DNA of 64,000 nt from Chitinophaga pinensis (GTDB lineage: Bacteria > Bacteroidota > Bacteroidia > NS11-12g > UBA955), in assembly GCA_945877575.1 (NCBI GenBank), contig CAMDUE010000014.1:1-64000 (forward strand), in the 5' to 3' direction. The translations under genes and the position numbers were made by a program. This document shows, one piece after another, positions 48,150 through 56,802 of the stretch. The notes below the pieces were generated by a model. That model was not told the DNA's origin and did not search any database. It saw only the letters and a list, made by a program, of their open reading frames with translations. The number at the start of each line of letters is the position of its first letter. Within the stretch, counting starts at the first letter, position 1.

Positions 48150-49139
48150 ATGTTTGCTCGGACATTGTTTTTTTGGGGGATGCCCTTAGCGCTCACCTTC
48201 ACCGCCTGCACCAACAACCCTAAATCTGTCGAACCTATTGAAACTCCAAAACTTCTTGCGGAAGTAAAATCAAATTTCAGCGAAGACTCTGCCTATTCAT
48301 ACCTTCAGAAGCAGGTTTCATTTGGTTATAGAATTCCAGGTACTCCCGAACATTTAAATTGCGCCAACTGGTTATTCAGTGAACTGCAGCGTCACGGAAC
48401 CACAGCGCAAATCCAAAAAGGCAGCACAACCACCTTCGACGGTAAAAAAATACCGGTTTACAACGTCATAGGCAGCATAAATCCAGAAGCAAAAAAACGC
48501 ATTTTATTTGCAGCACATTGGGATACTCGCCCTTTTGCAGATCAAGACCCCAACAATCAAACCCAACCCATTTATGGAGCAAACGACGGTGCCAGCGGCG
48601 TTGGAGTTCTCCTTGAATTAGCCAGAATCCTCAAAAAACAACCCGCAGATAGTTCCATTGGAATAGATATCATTTTCTTCGACGCGGAAGATTGGGGCAA
48701 ATCGGAAGTTGAAAACTCCTTCTGCTTAGGTAGTCAATATTGGGCAAAAAATCTTCACAAACCCAACTATACCGCCAATTTTGGCGTCCTCCTTGACATG
48801 GTAGGTGGTAAAAATGCTCAATTCCTGTGGGAAGGCAACAGCAACGAATGGGGTAATTTTGCGCTCTCACACATTTGGACCATCGCTCAGGAACTGGGTC
48901 ACTCAAACTACTTCCTAACACAAACTACGGGTGCAATCATTGATGATCATTTTTATGTTCATCAAGGCACCAATATCCCAATGATAGACATCATTGACTA
49001 CAATTCTCAACGCGGTTTTCCTGAAACCTGGCATACCCTCAATGACAACATTGAAAACATCGACAAAAACACACTCAAAGCAGTGGGTTCTACCCTTGAA
49101 AATCTCGTTCACACCCCCCCTACAAGCATACACTACTAA
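48150..49139 (+). CDS. M28-family zinc peptidase / glutaminyl-peptide cyclotransferase lipoprotein
   Basis: 329 residues. A lipobox (LTFTAC, Cys20) marks a lipoprotein. Zinc ligands are AHWDTRP, ANDGASG and DAEDWG, with a further Asp in DMVGG and a late His in TWHTLND. Tryptophan-rich surroundings match glutaminyl cyclases, which convert N-terminal Gln to pyroglutamate, a common modification of Bacteroidota exported proteins. It overlaps bshB1 by one base. Confidence 0.85.
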   Translation: MFARTLFFWGMPLALTFTACTNNPKSVEPIETPKLLAEVKSNFSEDSAYSYLQKQVSFGYRIPGTPEHLNCANWLFSELQRHGTTAQIQKGSTTTFDGKKIPVYNVIGSINPEAKKRILFAAHWDTRPFADQDPNNQTQPIYGANDGASGVGVLLELARILKKQPADSSIGIDIIFFDAEDWGKSEVENSFCLGSQYWAKNLHKPNYTANFGVLLDMVGGKNAQFLWEGNSNEWGNFALSHIWTIAQELGHSNYFLTQTTGAIIDDHFYVHQGTNIPMIDIIDYNSQRGFPETWHTLNDNIENIDKNTLKAVGSTLENLVHTPPTSIHY

Positions 49140-49861
49140 TGAACGTTGATATTCTAGCCTTCGGTGCTCACCCAGACGATGTTGAATTATCGTGCAGTGG
49201 CACATTGATTAAAAGCATCAAAAGTGGCAAAACTGTTGGGTTAATCGATCTAACACGCGGCGAATTAGGCAGTCGAGGCACCGCCGAAATTCGCGATATA
49301 GAAGGCCAAAATAGCGCAAAAATCATGGGGGCCTCGTTTCGCAAGGCGCTCACTTTTCAAGATGGTTTTTTTGAAACCAACGAAGAAAGTTTGCTTAAAA
49401 TCATTCAAATTATCAGAACCCATAAACCCGAAATAATATTAGCCAATACCCCTTCAGACAGACACCCTGACCATGGTAGAGGTTCAGAATTGGTAAAAAG
49501 AGCTAGTTTTTTGGCCGGTTTGAATAAGATCCAAACCATTGGCGATAACGGTGAAGTGCAAAATCCACACAGACCAAAATCCGTATTCTTTTATATCCAA
49601 GATAGACATCTTCAACCTGATTTTGTGGTTGACATTTCTGATGAATTCAATCAAAAAGCAAATTGTATCAAAGCCTTCAAGAGTCAATTTTATGACCCCA
49701 ACAGCAATGAACCCGAAACACCCATCAGCAGTGAAGAGTTTTGGAATTTTATTGAAGGTCGTGCCCGTGAGTTTGGAAGGCCCATTTCTGCTAAATATGG
49801 CGAAGGCTTCATCTCCGAAAAAGGCCTTTTAGGAGTAAATCAACTGTTTGATATATTTTAA
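49139..49861 (+). CDS. bshB1: Bacillithiol biosynthesis deacetylase BshB1
   Basis: 240 residues. LmbE-like fold: AHPDDVELSCSG binds zinc (HPDD), TRGELGSRGT is the BshB family motif, and SDRHPDHGRG gives the later His. It removes the acetyl group from GlcNAc-malate in bacillithiol synthesis. The start overlaps the previous stop as TAATG. Bacillithiol use fits many Bacteroidota. Confidence 0.95.
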   Translation: MNVDILAFGAHPDDVELSCSGTLIKSIKSGKTVGLIDLTRGELGSRGTAEIRDIEGQNSAKIMGASFRKALTFQDGFFETNEESLLKIIQIIRTHKPEIILANTPSDRHPDHGRGSELVKRASFLAGLNKIQTIGDNGEVQNPHRPKSVFFYIQDRHLQPDFVVDISDEFNQKANCIKAFKSQFYDPNSNEPETPISSEEFWNFIEGRAREFGRPISAKYGEGFISEKGLLGVNQLFDIF

Positions 49862-49877
49862 TTTAATATTCGTTTAT

Positions 49878-49885
49878 TAACTTCG
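49878..49885 (+). promoter_or_regulatory. -7-like promoter element of the VWA gene
   Basis: TAACTTCG, fitting TAnnTTCG, ending 4 nt before the ATG at 49890. Confidence 0.55.
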
Positions 49886-49889
49886 CTTT

Positions 49890-51248
49890 ATGCTCTCTCG
49901 ATTTTTCTTTGCTCTTGCCCTTTTGATGAGCCCCTCAATTTGGGCACAAAAGATCAGTACAGAGAAATTAAGTAGAATAAAACCCATTGTCATTCAAGAG
50001 CACCCTACTGAAAAGGAAGACAACGTAATCTTCCTGCCCATGTACTTTTCGTCCTCCCACTTTTTAGATCCCAACATCAAATTCACCGTACCAAAAGGCA
50101 AGGCCGTTATGAGTGTGCATTTGGTCTATACCCGTTTTCGAGTGGTGGATACCTTCGATCAGAGCAGTTTAAATAAAAAGCGCTTTGATAATTTGTATAA
50201 AGTAGCTCCTCAATTGTTTGACAGCGACTCCATTGTTTGGAGAGTTTTTGAACAGAAAAAAGCCAAAACCGAAAAGGATGCACGCAGTATGTACCACGGA
50301 TTTGTGATTTTTTTACGTGAGCCACCCAAAACTGAAGATGTAAGCAAAGAAATCAACCTATTGTATAGAATTTTGATGGATTTTAAGGATACAATCATTT
50401 CAGTTCCTGATCAGATTCTCTATAAAAAACGAAAGCGTTACGTAGAAACGGGTAGATATCTTCCGCGTAGCTATGCAAAAATGAAAGAAGGCATTCGCTA
50501 TGAAAGTAGGTCTATTTGGTTCAGAGAGCCTGAAACTCGCATGGTGATTGATAGCGTTCCAAGAAAAACCATCAAAGGATACAAGAAAAAAGTGGGAATG
50601 TACAACGGAAGTCTCCTCAGAAACACCCATGAATACGATGCACTTTCAAACAAAAAATATACTGGCAAATGGCTTGTTGTAGCTGATGTAACTGGATCCA
50701 TGGCGCCGTTTAACGCACAGGTTTTAGCTTTTATCAGACAGAATCAAGACTTAAGGCAAAAATCGAACTTTTCCTTCTTCAATGACGGTGATGGTGCGCC
50801 ACAAATGATCAAAAGAATAGGATCATCTGGGGGTATTTATACTTGCAAAAATAATCATTTCGACAGCATTTATAAAACCGTGACTTTAGCCATGAAAAAC
50901 GGCAACGGCGGAGATATCCCCGAAAACAACATAGAAGCTGTTCTTGTTTCACTCAAAAAATGGGAAAATGTTGACACTGTGCTCATGATTGCAGATGCTA
51001 AAGCCCCCATCAAAGATTATTCCCTCATTCAATATCTAAAAAAACCAGTGAGTATCTTACTGTGCGGCGATGTGAATGGAAACGTTCCCCTTGATTATTG
51101 GAATTTGGCCCTAAAAACCGGCGGCTCAATTTTGAGGTCAGACGGTGAAATCAGAAACCTAAAACGCATTAAACTAGGAGATATTATTGAATTGGGAAAA
51201 TACACCTACAAGTTGACTCCAATGGGCTTGATTCTTGTCAACGATTAA
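49890..51248 (+). CDS. Secreted von Willebrand factor A-domain protein
   Basis: 452 residues with signal peptide ending PSIWAQ. A VWA-like domain occupies about 258-420: VVADVTGSMAPF gives a metal-site DxTxS variant (Asp266-Ser270), FFNDGDG and GGDIPENNIEA complete it. The N-terminal half (about 30-250) is an unrecognised region of Arg/Lys-rich strands. It has its own promoter and lies between bshB1 and a ferredoxin reductase. Function unknown; metal-dependent ligand binding in the periplasm or at the surface is inferred. Confidence 0.75.
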   Translation: MLSRFFFALALLMSPSIWAQKISTEKLSRIKPIVIQEHPTEKEDNVIFLPMYFSSSHFLDPNIKFTVPKGKAVMSVHLVYTRFRVVDTFDQSSLNKKRFDNLYKVAPQLFDSDSIVWRVFEQKKAKTEKDARSMYHGFVIFLREPPKTEDVSKEINLLYRILMDFKDTIISVPDQILYKKRKRYVETGRYLPRSYAKMKEGIRYESRSIWFREPETRMVIDSVPRKTIKGYKKKVGMYNGSLLRNTHEYDALSNKKYTGKWLVVADVTGSMAPFNAQVLAFIRQNQDLRQKSNFSFFNDGDGAPQMIKRIGSSGGIYTCKNNHFDSIYKTVTLAMKNGNGGDIPENNIEAVLVSLKKWENVDTVLMIADAKAPIKDYSLIQYLKKPVSILLCGDVNGNVPLDYWNLALKTGGSILRSDGEIRNLKRIKLGDIIELGKYTYKLTPMGLILVND

Positions 51249-51301
51249 ATATTGCTTCTGACAATTGTAATAAAATCGTAGTTTGAGCCGGTATCATTAT
51301 C

Positions 51302-51309
51302 TAATTTTG
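51302..51309 (+). promoter_or_regulatory. -7 promoter element of the ferredoxin reductase gene
   Basis: TAATTTTG, exact TAnnTTTG, ending 4 nt before the ATG at 51314. A TTTG (51282-51285) 16 bp upstream is a candidate -33 element. Confidence 0.75.
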
Positions 51310-51313
51310 CACC

Positions 51314-52327
51314 ATGATTGAAACCGATATCCTCATTATTGGTGCCGGACCAGTTGGCCTTTTCACCGTTTTCGAAGCGGGACTTCTAAAACTTCGTTGC
51401 CACATCATTGACGTGCTCCCTCAACCCGGCGGACAATTATCGGAAATTTATCCCAAGAAACCCATCTACGACATCCCTGGCTTCCCTGAAGTGTTAGCCG
51501 GTGACTTGATTGATAATCTAATCAAACAAATTGAACCCTTTAAGCCTACCTACACCTTAGGCGAAAAAGCAGTATCGATAGAAAAACACGATGATTTAAA
51601 TTTCATTGTGACCACTGATTCTGGAAAGCAGCACAAAGCACCAAACATATTTATTGCCGGTGGCTTAGGAGTTTTTGAACCGCGTAAACCGCCCATTTCA
51701 AACATCAACGAACTCGAAAACAAGGGCGTTGATTACATGGTTCGCGACCCTGAAAAATACAGAAATAAAAACATCGTGATTGCTGGTGGTGGTGACAGTG
51801 CCTTAGATTGGACCATTTTCCTGAAAGACGTAGCAAAATCTGTAACTATTGTTCATCGAAGCGGAGAATTTAGAGGCCACCTCGATTCCGTTCAAAAAGT
51901 CATTGATTCCAGCGAAAAAGGGGAGCTCACGCTTAAAACCTTCGCTGAAGTTACTTCGTTAAAACCAGACGAAAACGGCAATTTAACTTCTGTAGGTTTG
52001 ACCATCAAAGATCAACCCGACACCCTTTGGATTGACACAGATTACTTCTTGCCTTTGTTTGGACTATCACCCAAATTGGGTCCCATTGCAGACTGGAAAT
52101 TAAACATAGACAAAAACGCCATTGCAGTGAACACTATTGATTATTCCACGAACATTCCAGGAATTTATGCCGTGGGAGACATCAATACCTATGAAGGTAA
52201 ATTAAAATTGATTCTTTGTGGATTCCATGAAACAACCATCGCTGTGCAAAGTGCTTTTAAACGCATTTATCCAGACAAAAAATTGGTTCTGAAATACACC
52301 ACTGTGAACGGAGTAAATGGTTTTTAA
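51314..52327 (+). CDS. Ferredoxin/flavodoxin--NADP+ reductase (YumC/thioredoxin-reductase-like type)
   Basis: 337 residues. FAD site IIGAGPVGLFTVFE, NADP site IVIAGGGDSALDW, and the C-terminal YAVGDINTYEGK bind the two nucleotides. There is no CxxC redox pair, so it is not a thioredoxin reductase but the flavodoxin/ferredoxin reductase homologue. It moves electrons between NADPH and ferredoxin in the cytosol. Confidence 0.93.
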   Translation: MIETDILIIGAGPVGLFTVFEAGLLKLRCHIIDVLPQPGGQLSEIYPKKPIYDIPGFPEVLAGDLIDNLIKQIEPFKPTYTLGEKAVSIEKHDDLNFIVTTDSGKQHKAPNIFIAGGLGVFEPRKPPISNINELENKGVDYMVRDPEKYRNKNIVIAGGGDSALDWTIFLKDVAKSVTIVHRSGEFRGHLDSVQKVIDSSEKGELTLKTFAEVTSLKPDENGNLTSVGLTIKDQPDTLWIDTDYFLPLFGLSPKLGPIADWKLNIDKNAIAVNTIDYSTNIPGIYAVGDINTYEGKLKLILCGFHETTIAVQSAFKRIYPDKKLVLKYTTVNGVNGF

Positions 52328-52333
52328 ATCCCT

Positions 52334-52978
52334 ATGATCAAACGCATTTTTAAATTCTTAATTACACTTTGGCTCATCAGTTTATTGCCTGTAATTCTGT
52401 ATAAATGGATCAATCCACCGTTTACATTGATTCAGTGGTCTCAAAGTGACCTGCATACCTATGATGGAGAATGGCTGGACATAGAGCAAATTCCTGATCA
52501 CTTCGAATTAGCTGCTTTGGCAGGTGAAGATCAGCTGTTTTTTGATCACAGCGGCTTTGACTTCAAGGCTATTTCCAACGCAGTCAAACACAATGCTCAA
52601 GGCAAACGCATCAGGGGTGGCAGCACCATTTCTCAGCAAACCGCAAAAAATGTCTTTTGTTGGGAGGGACGCAGTTACCTGAGAAAAGCCATTGAAGCAT
52701 ATTACACGCTTTGGATAGAATTAATCTGGGGCAAAAAAAGAATTTTGGAAGTTTATTTAAACGTCATTGAGATGGGTCGAGGTGCCTTTGGAATTGATGA
52801 AGCGGCCCATTACTATTACAATAAAAGCGGCACCGAGCTGAGTAGAAAACAAAGCATTGCCATTATTTCCATGCTTCCCTGTCCAAGAACTTGCGGCAAA
52901 AACCACCCACTTGCTCGCAGAAGACAATATCTCATTGATGTTGCCATGAGAAAGTACGGACTTAAACTTTCGTATTAA
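52334..52978 (+). CDS. mtgA: Monofunctional peptidoglycan glycosyltransferase
   Basis: 214 residues. One N-terminal membrane span (FLITLWLISLLPVILY), then the GT51 domain. The catalytic Glu is in AGEDQLFFDHSGFD, and RGGSTISQQTAKNVF and KKRILEVYLNVIEMG are the other family motifs. It polymerises lipid II without a transpeptidase domain. It follows the reductase by 6 bp. Confidence 0.94.
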   Translation: MIKRIFKFLITLWLISLLPVILYKWINPPFTLIQWSQSDLHTYDGEWLDIEQIPDHFELAALAGEDQLFFDHSGFDFKAISNAVKHNAQGKRIRGGSTISQQTAKNVFCWEGRSYLRKAIEAYYTLWIELIWGKKRILEVYLNVIEMGRGAFGIDEAAHYYYNKSGTELSRKQSIAIISMLPCPRTCGKNHPLARRRQYLIDVAMRKYGLKLSY

Positions 52979-53015
52979 TGTGATTTTTGTCATTTTATTT
53001 GTGGATTGAAATAAT

Positions 53016-53023
53016 TAATTTTG
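53016..53023 (+). promoter_or_regulatory. -7 promoter element of the MbnPH-like cassette
   Basis: TAATTTTG, exact TAnnTTTG, ending 4 nt before the ATG at 53028. Confidence 0.65.
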
Positions 53024-53027
53024 CTTC

Positions 53028-53432
53028 ATGAGGTTCAAAAAATCATCTTCGTATTCGAACAAATGGTTTGCCTCAATGCTATTATTCGCTTTGTTTTTCC
53101 AAAGTTTGATACAACTTTTTCATATCATTCACTTTGAATTCAATAAAGATGAAATCATTAAAACCAGTTGCGTGCAGAGATACGCCGTAAAAAACTGTTG
53201 CCAAGGATCTTGCCACATAAATACTAAACTAAACGTCTCAAAAACATCAGAAGGCACAGAATCTGAAGTACAACCTACCATTGTATTTCCCGAAGTTTTT
53301 TGCGAAAAACAATACAAAAAACAAATTCCATCAGATTTTTTTTCTGTGAGGTTGTTCACTTCAAAAAATGTTTACTTCAAAACCAGTCTACTAAGCAATA
53401 TAGACCCACCCCCACCTAAGTGTTTTTCTTGA
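53028..53432 (+). CDS. Small membrane-anchored Cys-rich protein, first gene of copper-type cassette
   Basis: 134 residues. One N-terminal hydrophobic span (about 14-33) could be an anchor or signal. A NCCQGSCHINTKL motif follows near residue 55, giving a possible CCxxxCH metal site, and the end is DPPPPKCFS. Small proteins with a CxGxC motif and a proline-rich tail recur near metal genes in Bacteroidota. It precedes MbnP- and MbnH-like genes by 56 bp. Function not established. Confidence 0.55.
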   Translation: MRFKKSSSYSNKWFASMLLFALFFQSLIQLFHIIHFEFNKDEIIKTSCVQRYAVKNCCQGSCHINTKLNVSKTSEGTESEVQPTIVFPEVFCEKQYKKQIPSDFFSVRLFTSKNVYFKTSLLSNIDPPPPKCFS

Positions 53433-53488
53433 TTTCGGATCCCCGCGCAATTGACGGGTCATTTAATTGCAATCTAAAACATTAAATC

Positions 53489-54268
53489 ATGAAAAACACC
53501 ATTATTTGGTTGTCTCGTGCTACCCTTTGGGCAGCCTTGACCATTATCGCTTTACCATTGTTATTTTCTTCATGTACAGAAGAAGAAAAACCCAATAATT
53601 CTCCTAAAGTAGGAAACCTAACCATTGAAATTGATCATGTTTGGGGAATGGATCAAAAACCATTCCTCATGAACACCCCAATTGTACATCCTATGTCGGG
53701 CGATACCATGACCTTCAGTCTCATTAAATATTATTTATCAAACTTTGAGTTAATTAAGGCCGACGGCTCTTCCTACAAAGTACCAAATTCCTACTTTTTA
53801 GTGAGCGAAACCGACAATAAAATTGAACTAAAAAATATCCCAATGGGTGAATATACCGCAGTAAATTTTTTAGTAGGTGTAGATAGCGCTGCCAACAACA
53901 GTGGTTTACAACAAGGAGCATTAAATCCATCAAACGGAATGTTTTGGAGTTGGTCAACTGGATACATTTTTATTCGAGTTGAGGGAACATCCCCGCAAGC
54001 TAAAAACAATACCTTTCTTTTTCATTTAGGAGGATACATTCCACCCTACAGTGCAATTCAAAAGAAAAACATGATTCTTGGAGGAAACAGTGTTTCTATA
54101 AAGCCAGATGCAGCTCCCGTTTTACACATCAAAACCAATGTTGCCAGATTGTGGCATGGGCCTGTAAAACTAGCCGATGTAAGCGTAGTGCATAGCATCA
54201 GTGATTTATCTGTTTCAATGTCTGCGAACTTTCGTGACGGAATACTTTTTGACCATATTCATCAATAA
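53489..54268 (+). CDS. MbnP-like copper-binding lipoprotein
   Basis: 259 residues. Lipobox LLFSSC (Cys29). The body matches the MbnP domain: IEIDHVWG (His50), FSLIKYYLSNFELIKADGS, and the conserved segment MFWSWSTGY with Trp153 and Trp155. In methanotroph MbnP a tryptophan is oxidised to kynurenine and helps bind copper; whether one of these Trp is the modified residue is an inference. The partner enzyme gene is 3 bp downstream. Confidence 0.8.
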   Translation: MKNTIIWLSRATLWAALTIIALPLLFSSCTEEEKPNNSPKVGNLTIEIDHVWGMDQKPFLMNTPIVHPMSGDTMTFSLIKYYLSNFELIKADGSSYKVPNSYFLVSETDNKIELKNIPMGEYTAVNFLVGVDSAANNSGLQQGALNPSNGMFWSWSTGYIFIRVEGTSPQAKNNTFLFHLGGYIPPYSAIQKKNMILGGNSVSIKPDAAPVLHIKTNVARLWHGPVKLADVSVVHSISDLSVSMSANFRDGILFDHIHQ

Positions 54269-54271
54269 ATA

Positions 54272-55276
54272 ATGAATGCCCTATCGTTAAAAGGGTTAAC
54301 TAACGGCAGAATATTACTTTTGGTTTTTATTCTGCCGTTAATTGAAACTAGTTGTCAAAAAAACGCTACTGATTCAGAATTTAAATTTCCCGCTGATTTC
54401 CCGTCAATACAATATAAAAATTTAGAAAATCAACTAACTCCACAAAAAATACATCTCGGAAGAGTCCTCTTTTACGACCCCAATCTATCGTCTACCAGAA
54501 CCATTTCATGCGGCAGTTGTCATGCCCAAGTACATGGATTTGCAGATCATAATCTACCTAAGAGTTTTGGCGTACATAATCGCATAGGTATGAGAAATAG
54601 TCCGGCACTTCAAAATTTGGCTTGGAATACGCATTTTATGTGGGACGGAGGCATAACCCATCTTGATGTAATGCCCATTGCCCCCATTACCGATGTAAAC
54701 GAAATGGATCTTCCTCTGGGAGAAGCTATAGAAAGAATAAGAGAGAACAAACAGTATCTTAATTTATTCAAAAAAGCATACGGTGACACCATCATAAACG
54801 AGAAAACCGTGCTCTTTGCTCTTTCTCAATTTATGCTAACGTTGGTCTCAGATCAAAGTAAATATGATGATGTTCGACGTGGAAAAACAAATTTCAATCA
54901 AATTGAATCCAAAGGCTACCAAGTCTTTAAAAATCATTGCGTTAAATGTCACTCTGAACCCCTACTAACAAACAACCAAATGGAATACAACGGTTTGACA
55001 GTAAAATCAAAAGACTTGGGAAGATTTAGAATTACACAAACACTGAAAGATACCTTTCACTTTAAAGTCCCTAGTTTAAGAAATGTTGCTTTAACCTATC
55101 CTTACATGCATGATGGATCCTTTTCTAATTTAGATCAAGTATTGAAAGCCTATCAAACAAAATTTCAACTTGAAAATCATGACCTAGAAGCCCTGAGAGC
55201 TTTTTTAAATTCTCTAACTGACCATAAATTTATTTCCAATTTAAACCATGCAGAAATTCATCCCTTCAATCCATAA
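54272..55276 (+). CDS. MbnH-like di-heme cytochrome c peroxidase-family protein
   Basis: 334 residues. Lipobox IETSC (Cys28). Two heme c sites: C80-G-S-C83-H84 and C223-V-K-C226-H227. The order and the late motif YMHDGSFSNLDQVL place it in the MauG/cytochrome c peroxidase/MbnH superfamily. Next to an MbnP homologue, MbnH is the best reading: it oxidises a partner Trp to kynurenine. The 3' end overlaps the barrel gene by 29 bp. Confidence 0.85.
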   Translation: MNALSLKGLTNGRILLLVFILPLIETSCQKNATDSEFKFPADFPSIQYKNLENQLTPQKIHLGRVLFYDPNLSSTRTISCGSCHAQVHGFADHNLPKSFGVHNRIGMRNSPALQNLAWNTHFMWDGGITHLDVMPIAPITDVNEMDLPLGEAIERIRENKQYLNLFKKAYGDTIINEKTVLFALSQFMLTLVSDQSKYDDVRRGKTNFNQIESKGYQVFKNHCVKCHSEPLLTNNQMEYNGLTVKSKDLGRFRITQTLKDTFHFKVPSLRNVALTYPYMHDGSFSNLDQVLKAYQTKFQLENHDLEALRAFLNSLTDHKFISNLNHAEIHPFNP

Positions 55277-56222
55277 ATCAATAATTATCATTTTTTTCAC
55301 AGCTATAACAGCGACATTAAATGCCTGTGATATATGTGGCAGCGGACTTCGAGATGCTTCTTTTTCTATGGGATATTTACAAACCATTCCTTCTCATTTT
55401 TTGGGTGTTTGGGGAAACTCGCTCGGTTTCAATACCCAAACCGGATATTCCAATGGCACTAAATTCAACGTTTCTGACAGAATCCTTCAAACAGGCATTG
55501 TTTTTAACCAACAAATCAATCAAAAATTACAGATCAATTACCGTCAAGGCATCCAACAGATAAGTAGACACAACGAAGACAATGAAAATAAAACCAATAC
55601 CTATTCGGGTTTATCTGATTTAAGTGTGGCAGTAAATTACACACTAATTGACAGCCGAAAATTCGCCATAAAGAAAACCAAACAACTGGGTTTAACCTCG
55701 TTAAATGTGAAAATACCCAACGGACATTACCAATTGAGAGATGGGTATAAACGAATGCTACCCATGAATTTACAACCCGGAAATGGCTCTTATGGAATAG
55801 GCGGTCAAGTACTTTATGGTATTTTCAAAAACGGATGGAATTGGAACATGCAACTTTCAGCCTTTTATAATTTTGAAAATGAACTGAAATACCAACAAGG
55901 AGACAATCAAATAATTCGTTCAGGAATTGGAAAAGCCTTCAGCTCTAAAAAAATTATATTCTTGCCTATGCTTGGATATCAATACCAACAATTTGGACCA
56001 GATTTAACCTACCGCGAAAGAGTAACAACTACTGGCGGCAATGTTCAAACCATCTTCATTCAACTGGAGTGGATTAGACAAAACTTTTATGGTCGTTTCC
56101 AAGGAAACATCCCAGTGAAACAAACCCTTCCTGATTTTGCACCACAATCTACTAACCCAATCATGCTGACTTTGGGATGGTTGATTAACCAAAATTCAGA
56201 GGATATCAAGAGTTTTGATTAA
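55248..56222 (+). CDS. Outer-membrane barrel protein of the MbnPH-like cassette
   Basis: 324 residues. A hydrophobic signal sequence runs to about residue 23 (FFTAITATLNAC), followed at once by a CDICGSG motif that could bind metal or carry a lipid. Repeated strands such as QINYRQGIQQISR, LSVAVNYTLID, WNMQLSAFYNF and IMLTLGWLI suggest a barrel. It starts inside the end of the mbnH-like gene, so translation is coupled. I infer it exports or imports the metal or its carrier; family not certain. Confidence 0.65.
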   Translation: MQKFIPSIHKSIIIIFFTAITATLNACDICGSGLRDASFSMGYLQTIPSHFLGVWGNSLGFNTQTGYSNGTKFNVSDRILQTGIVFNQQINQKLQINYRQGIQQISRHNEDNENKTNTYSGLSDLSVAVNYTLIDSRKFAIKKTKQLGLTSLNVKIPNGHYQLRDGYKRMLPMNLQPGNGSYGIGGQVLYGIFKNGWNWNMQLSAFYNFENELKYQQGDNQIIRSGIGKAFSSKKIIFLPMLGYQYQQFGPDLTYRERVTTTGGNVQTIFIQLEWIRQNFYGRFQGNIPVKQTLPDFAPQSTNPIMLTLGWLINQNSEDIKSFD

Positions 56223-56227
56223 TTTTG
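56220..56227 (+). promoter_or_regulatory. -7 promoter element of efp overlapping a stop codon
   Basis: TAATTTTG, exact TAnnTTTG. Its first three bases are the TAA stop of the preceding barrel gene. It ends 6 nt before the efp ATG. Confidence 0.65.
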
Positions 56228-56233
56228 CAGAAT

Positions 56234-56794
56234 ATGGCAACGACTCAAGATATTTCTGTTGGGAATTTTATTCGCTATAACGGAGAATTAGTTCAAATCA
56301 TTGAATGGCAACACCGTACTCCGGGTAACTTGCGCGCATTCTATCAAGCTAAAATGCGTCGTGTTAAAGACGGCAAATTAGCAGAAAACCGCTTCAGAAG
56401 TGGTGAATCTGTTGAAATAGTGCGTGTTGAAACCCATGAATTGCAGTATTTATATGAAGAGGGCGATGCCTATGTTTGCATGAATAATGAAACCTATGAC
56501 CAAATTCCAGTGGCAAAACACCTGTTTGGCGAGGGAGCAAAATTCATGAAAGAGGGAGATACCGTGATGATCGCTTTCGAAAGCGAAACTCCAATTTCTG
56601 CTGAACCCCCAAACTATGCAATTTTGGAAATCACCTACACCGAACCTGGTGTTAAAGGCGATACCGCAACCAATACTCTTAAACAAGCCACAGTGGAAGG
56701 CGGTGCTACAGTGATGGTTCCTTTGTTTGTGGATACCGGGGAAAAAATCAGAATTGATACCCGCAACGGATCATACATGGAACGAGTGAAATAA
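56234..56794 (+). CDS. efp: Elongation factor P (variant loop without the modified Lys)
   Basis: 186 residues, three-domain EF-P: N-terminal KOW-like domain and two OB folds, with YTEPGVKGDTATNTLK and IRIDTRNGSYMERVK intact. It relieves ribosome stalling at polyproline. The tip loop that normally reads PGKG (modified Lys) or SGRN (modified Arg) here reads PGNLRAF, with Asn32 in the modified position. The ATG at 56234 is chosen by the family N-terminus and promoter; a start 9 bp upstream would lie at the promoter. Followed by an agmatinase-like gene after 8 bp. Confidence 0.95.
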   Translation: MATTQDISVGNFIRYNGELVQIIEWQHRTPGNLRAFYQAKMRRVKDGKLAENRFRSGESVEIVRVETHELQYLYEEGDAYVCMNNETYDQIPVAKHLFGEGAKFMKEGDTVMIAFESETPISAEPPNYAILEITYTEPGVKGDTATNTLKQATVEGGATVMVPLFVDTGEKIRIDTRNGSYMERVK

Positions 56795-56802
56795 ACAAAT
56801 TC

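Noticed and set aside
51314-52327. Thioredoxin reductase
   Set aside because: The fold fits but there is no CxxC pair; it is the ferredoxin/flavodoxin reductase type.
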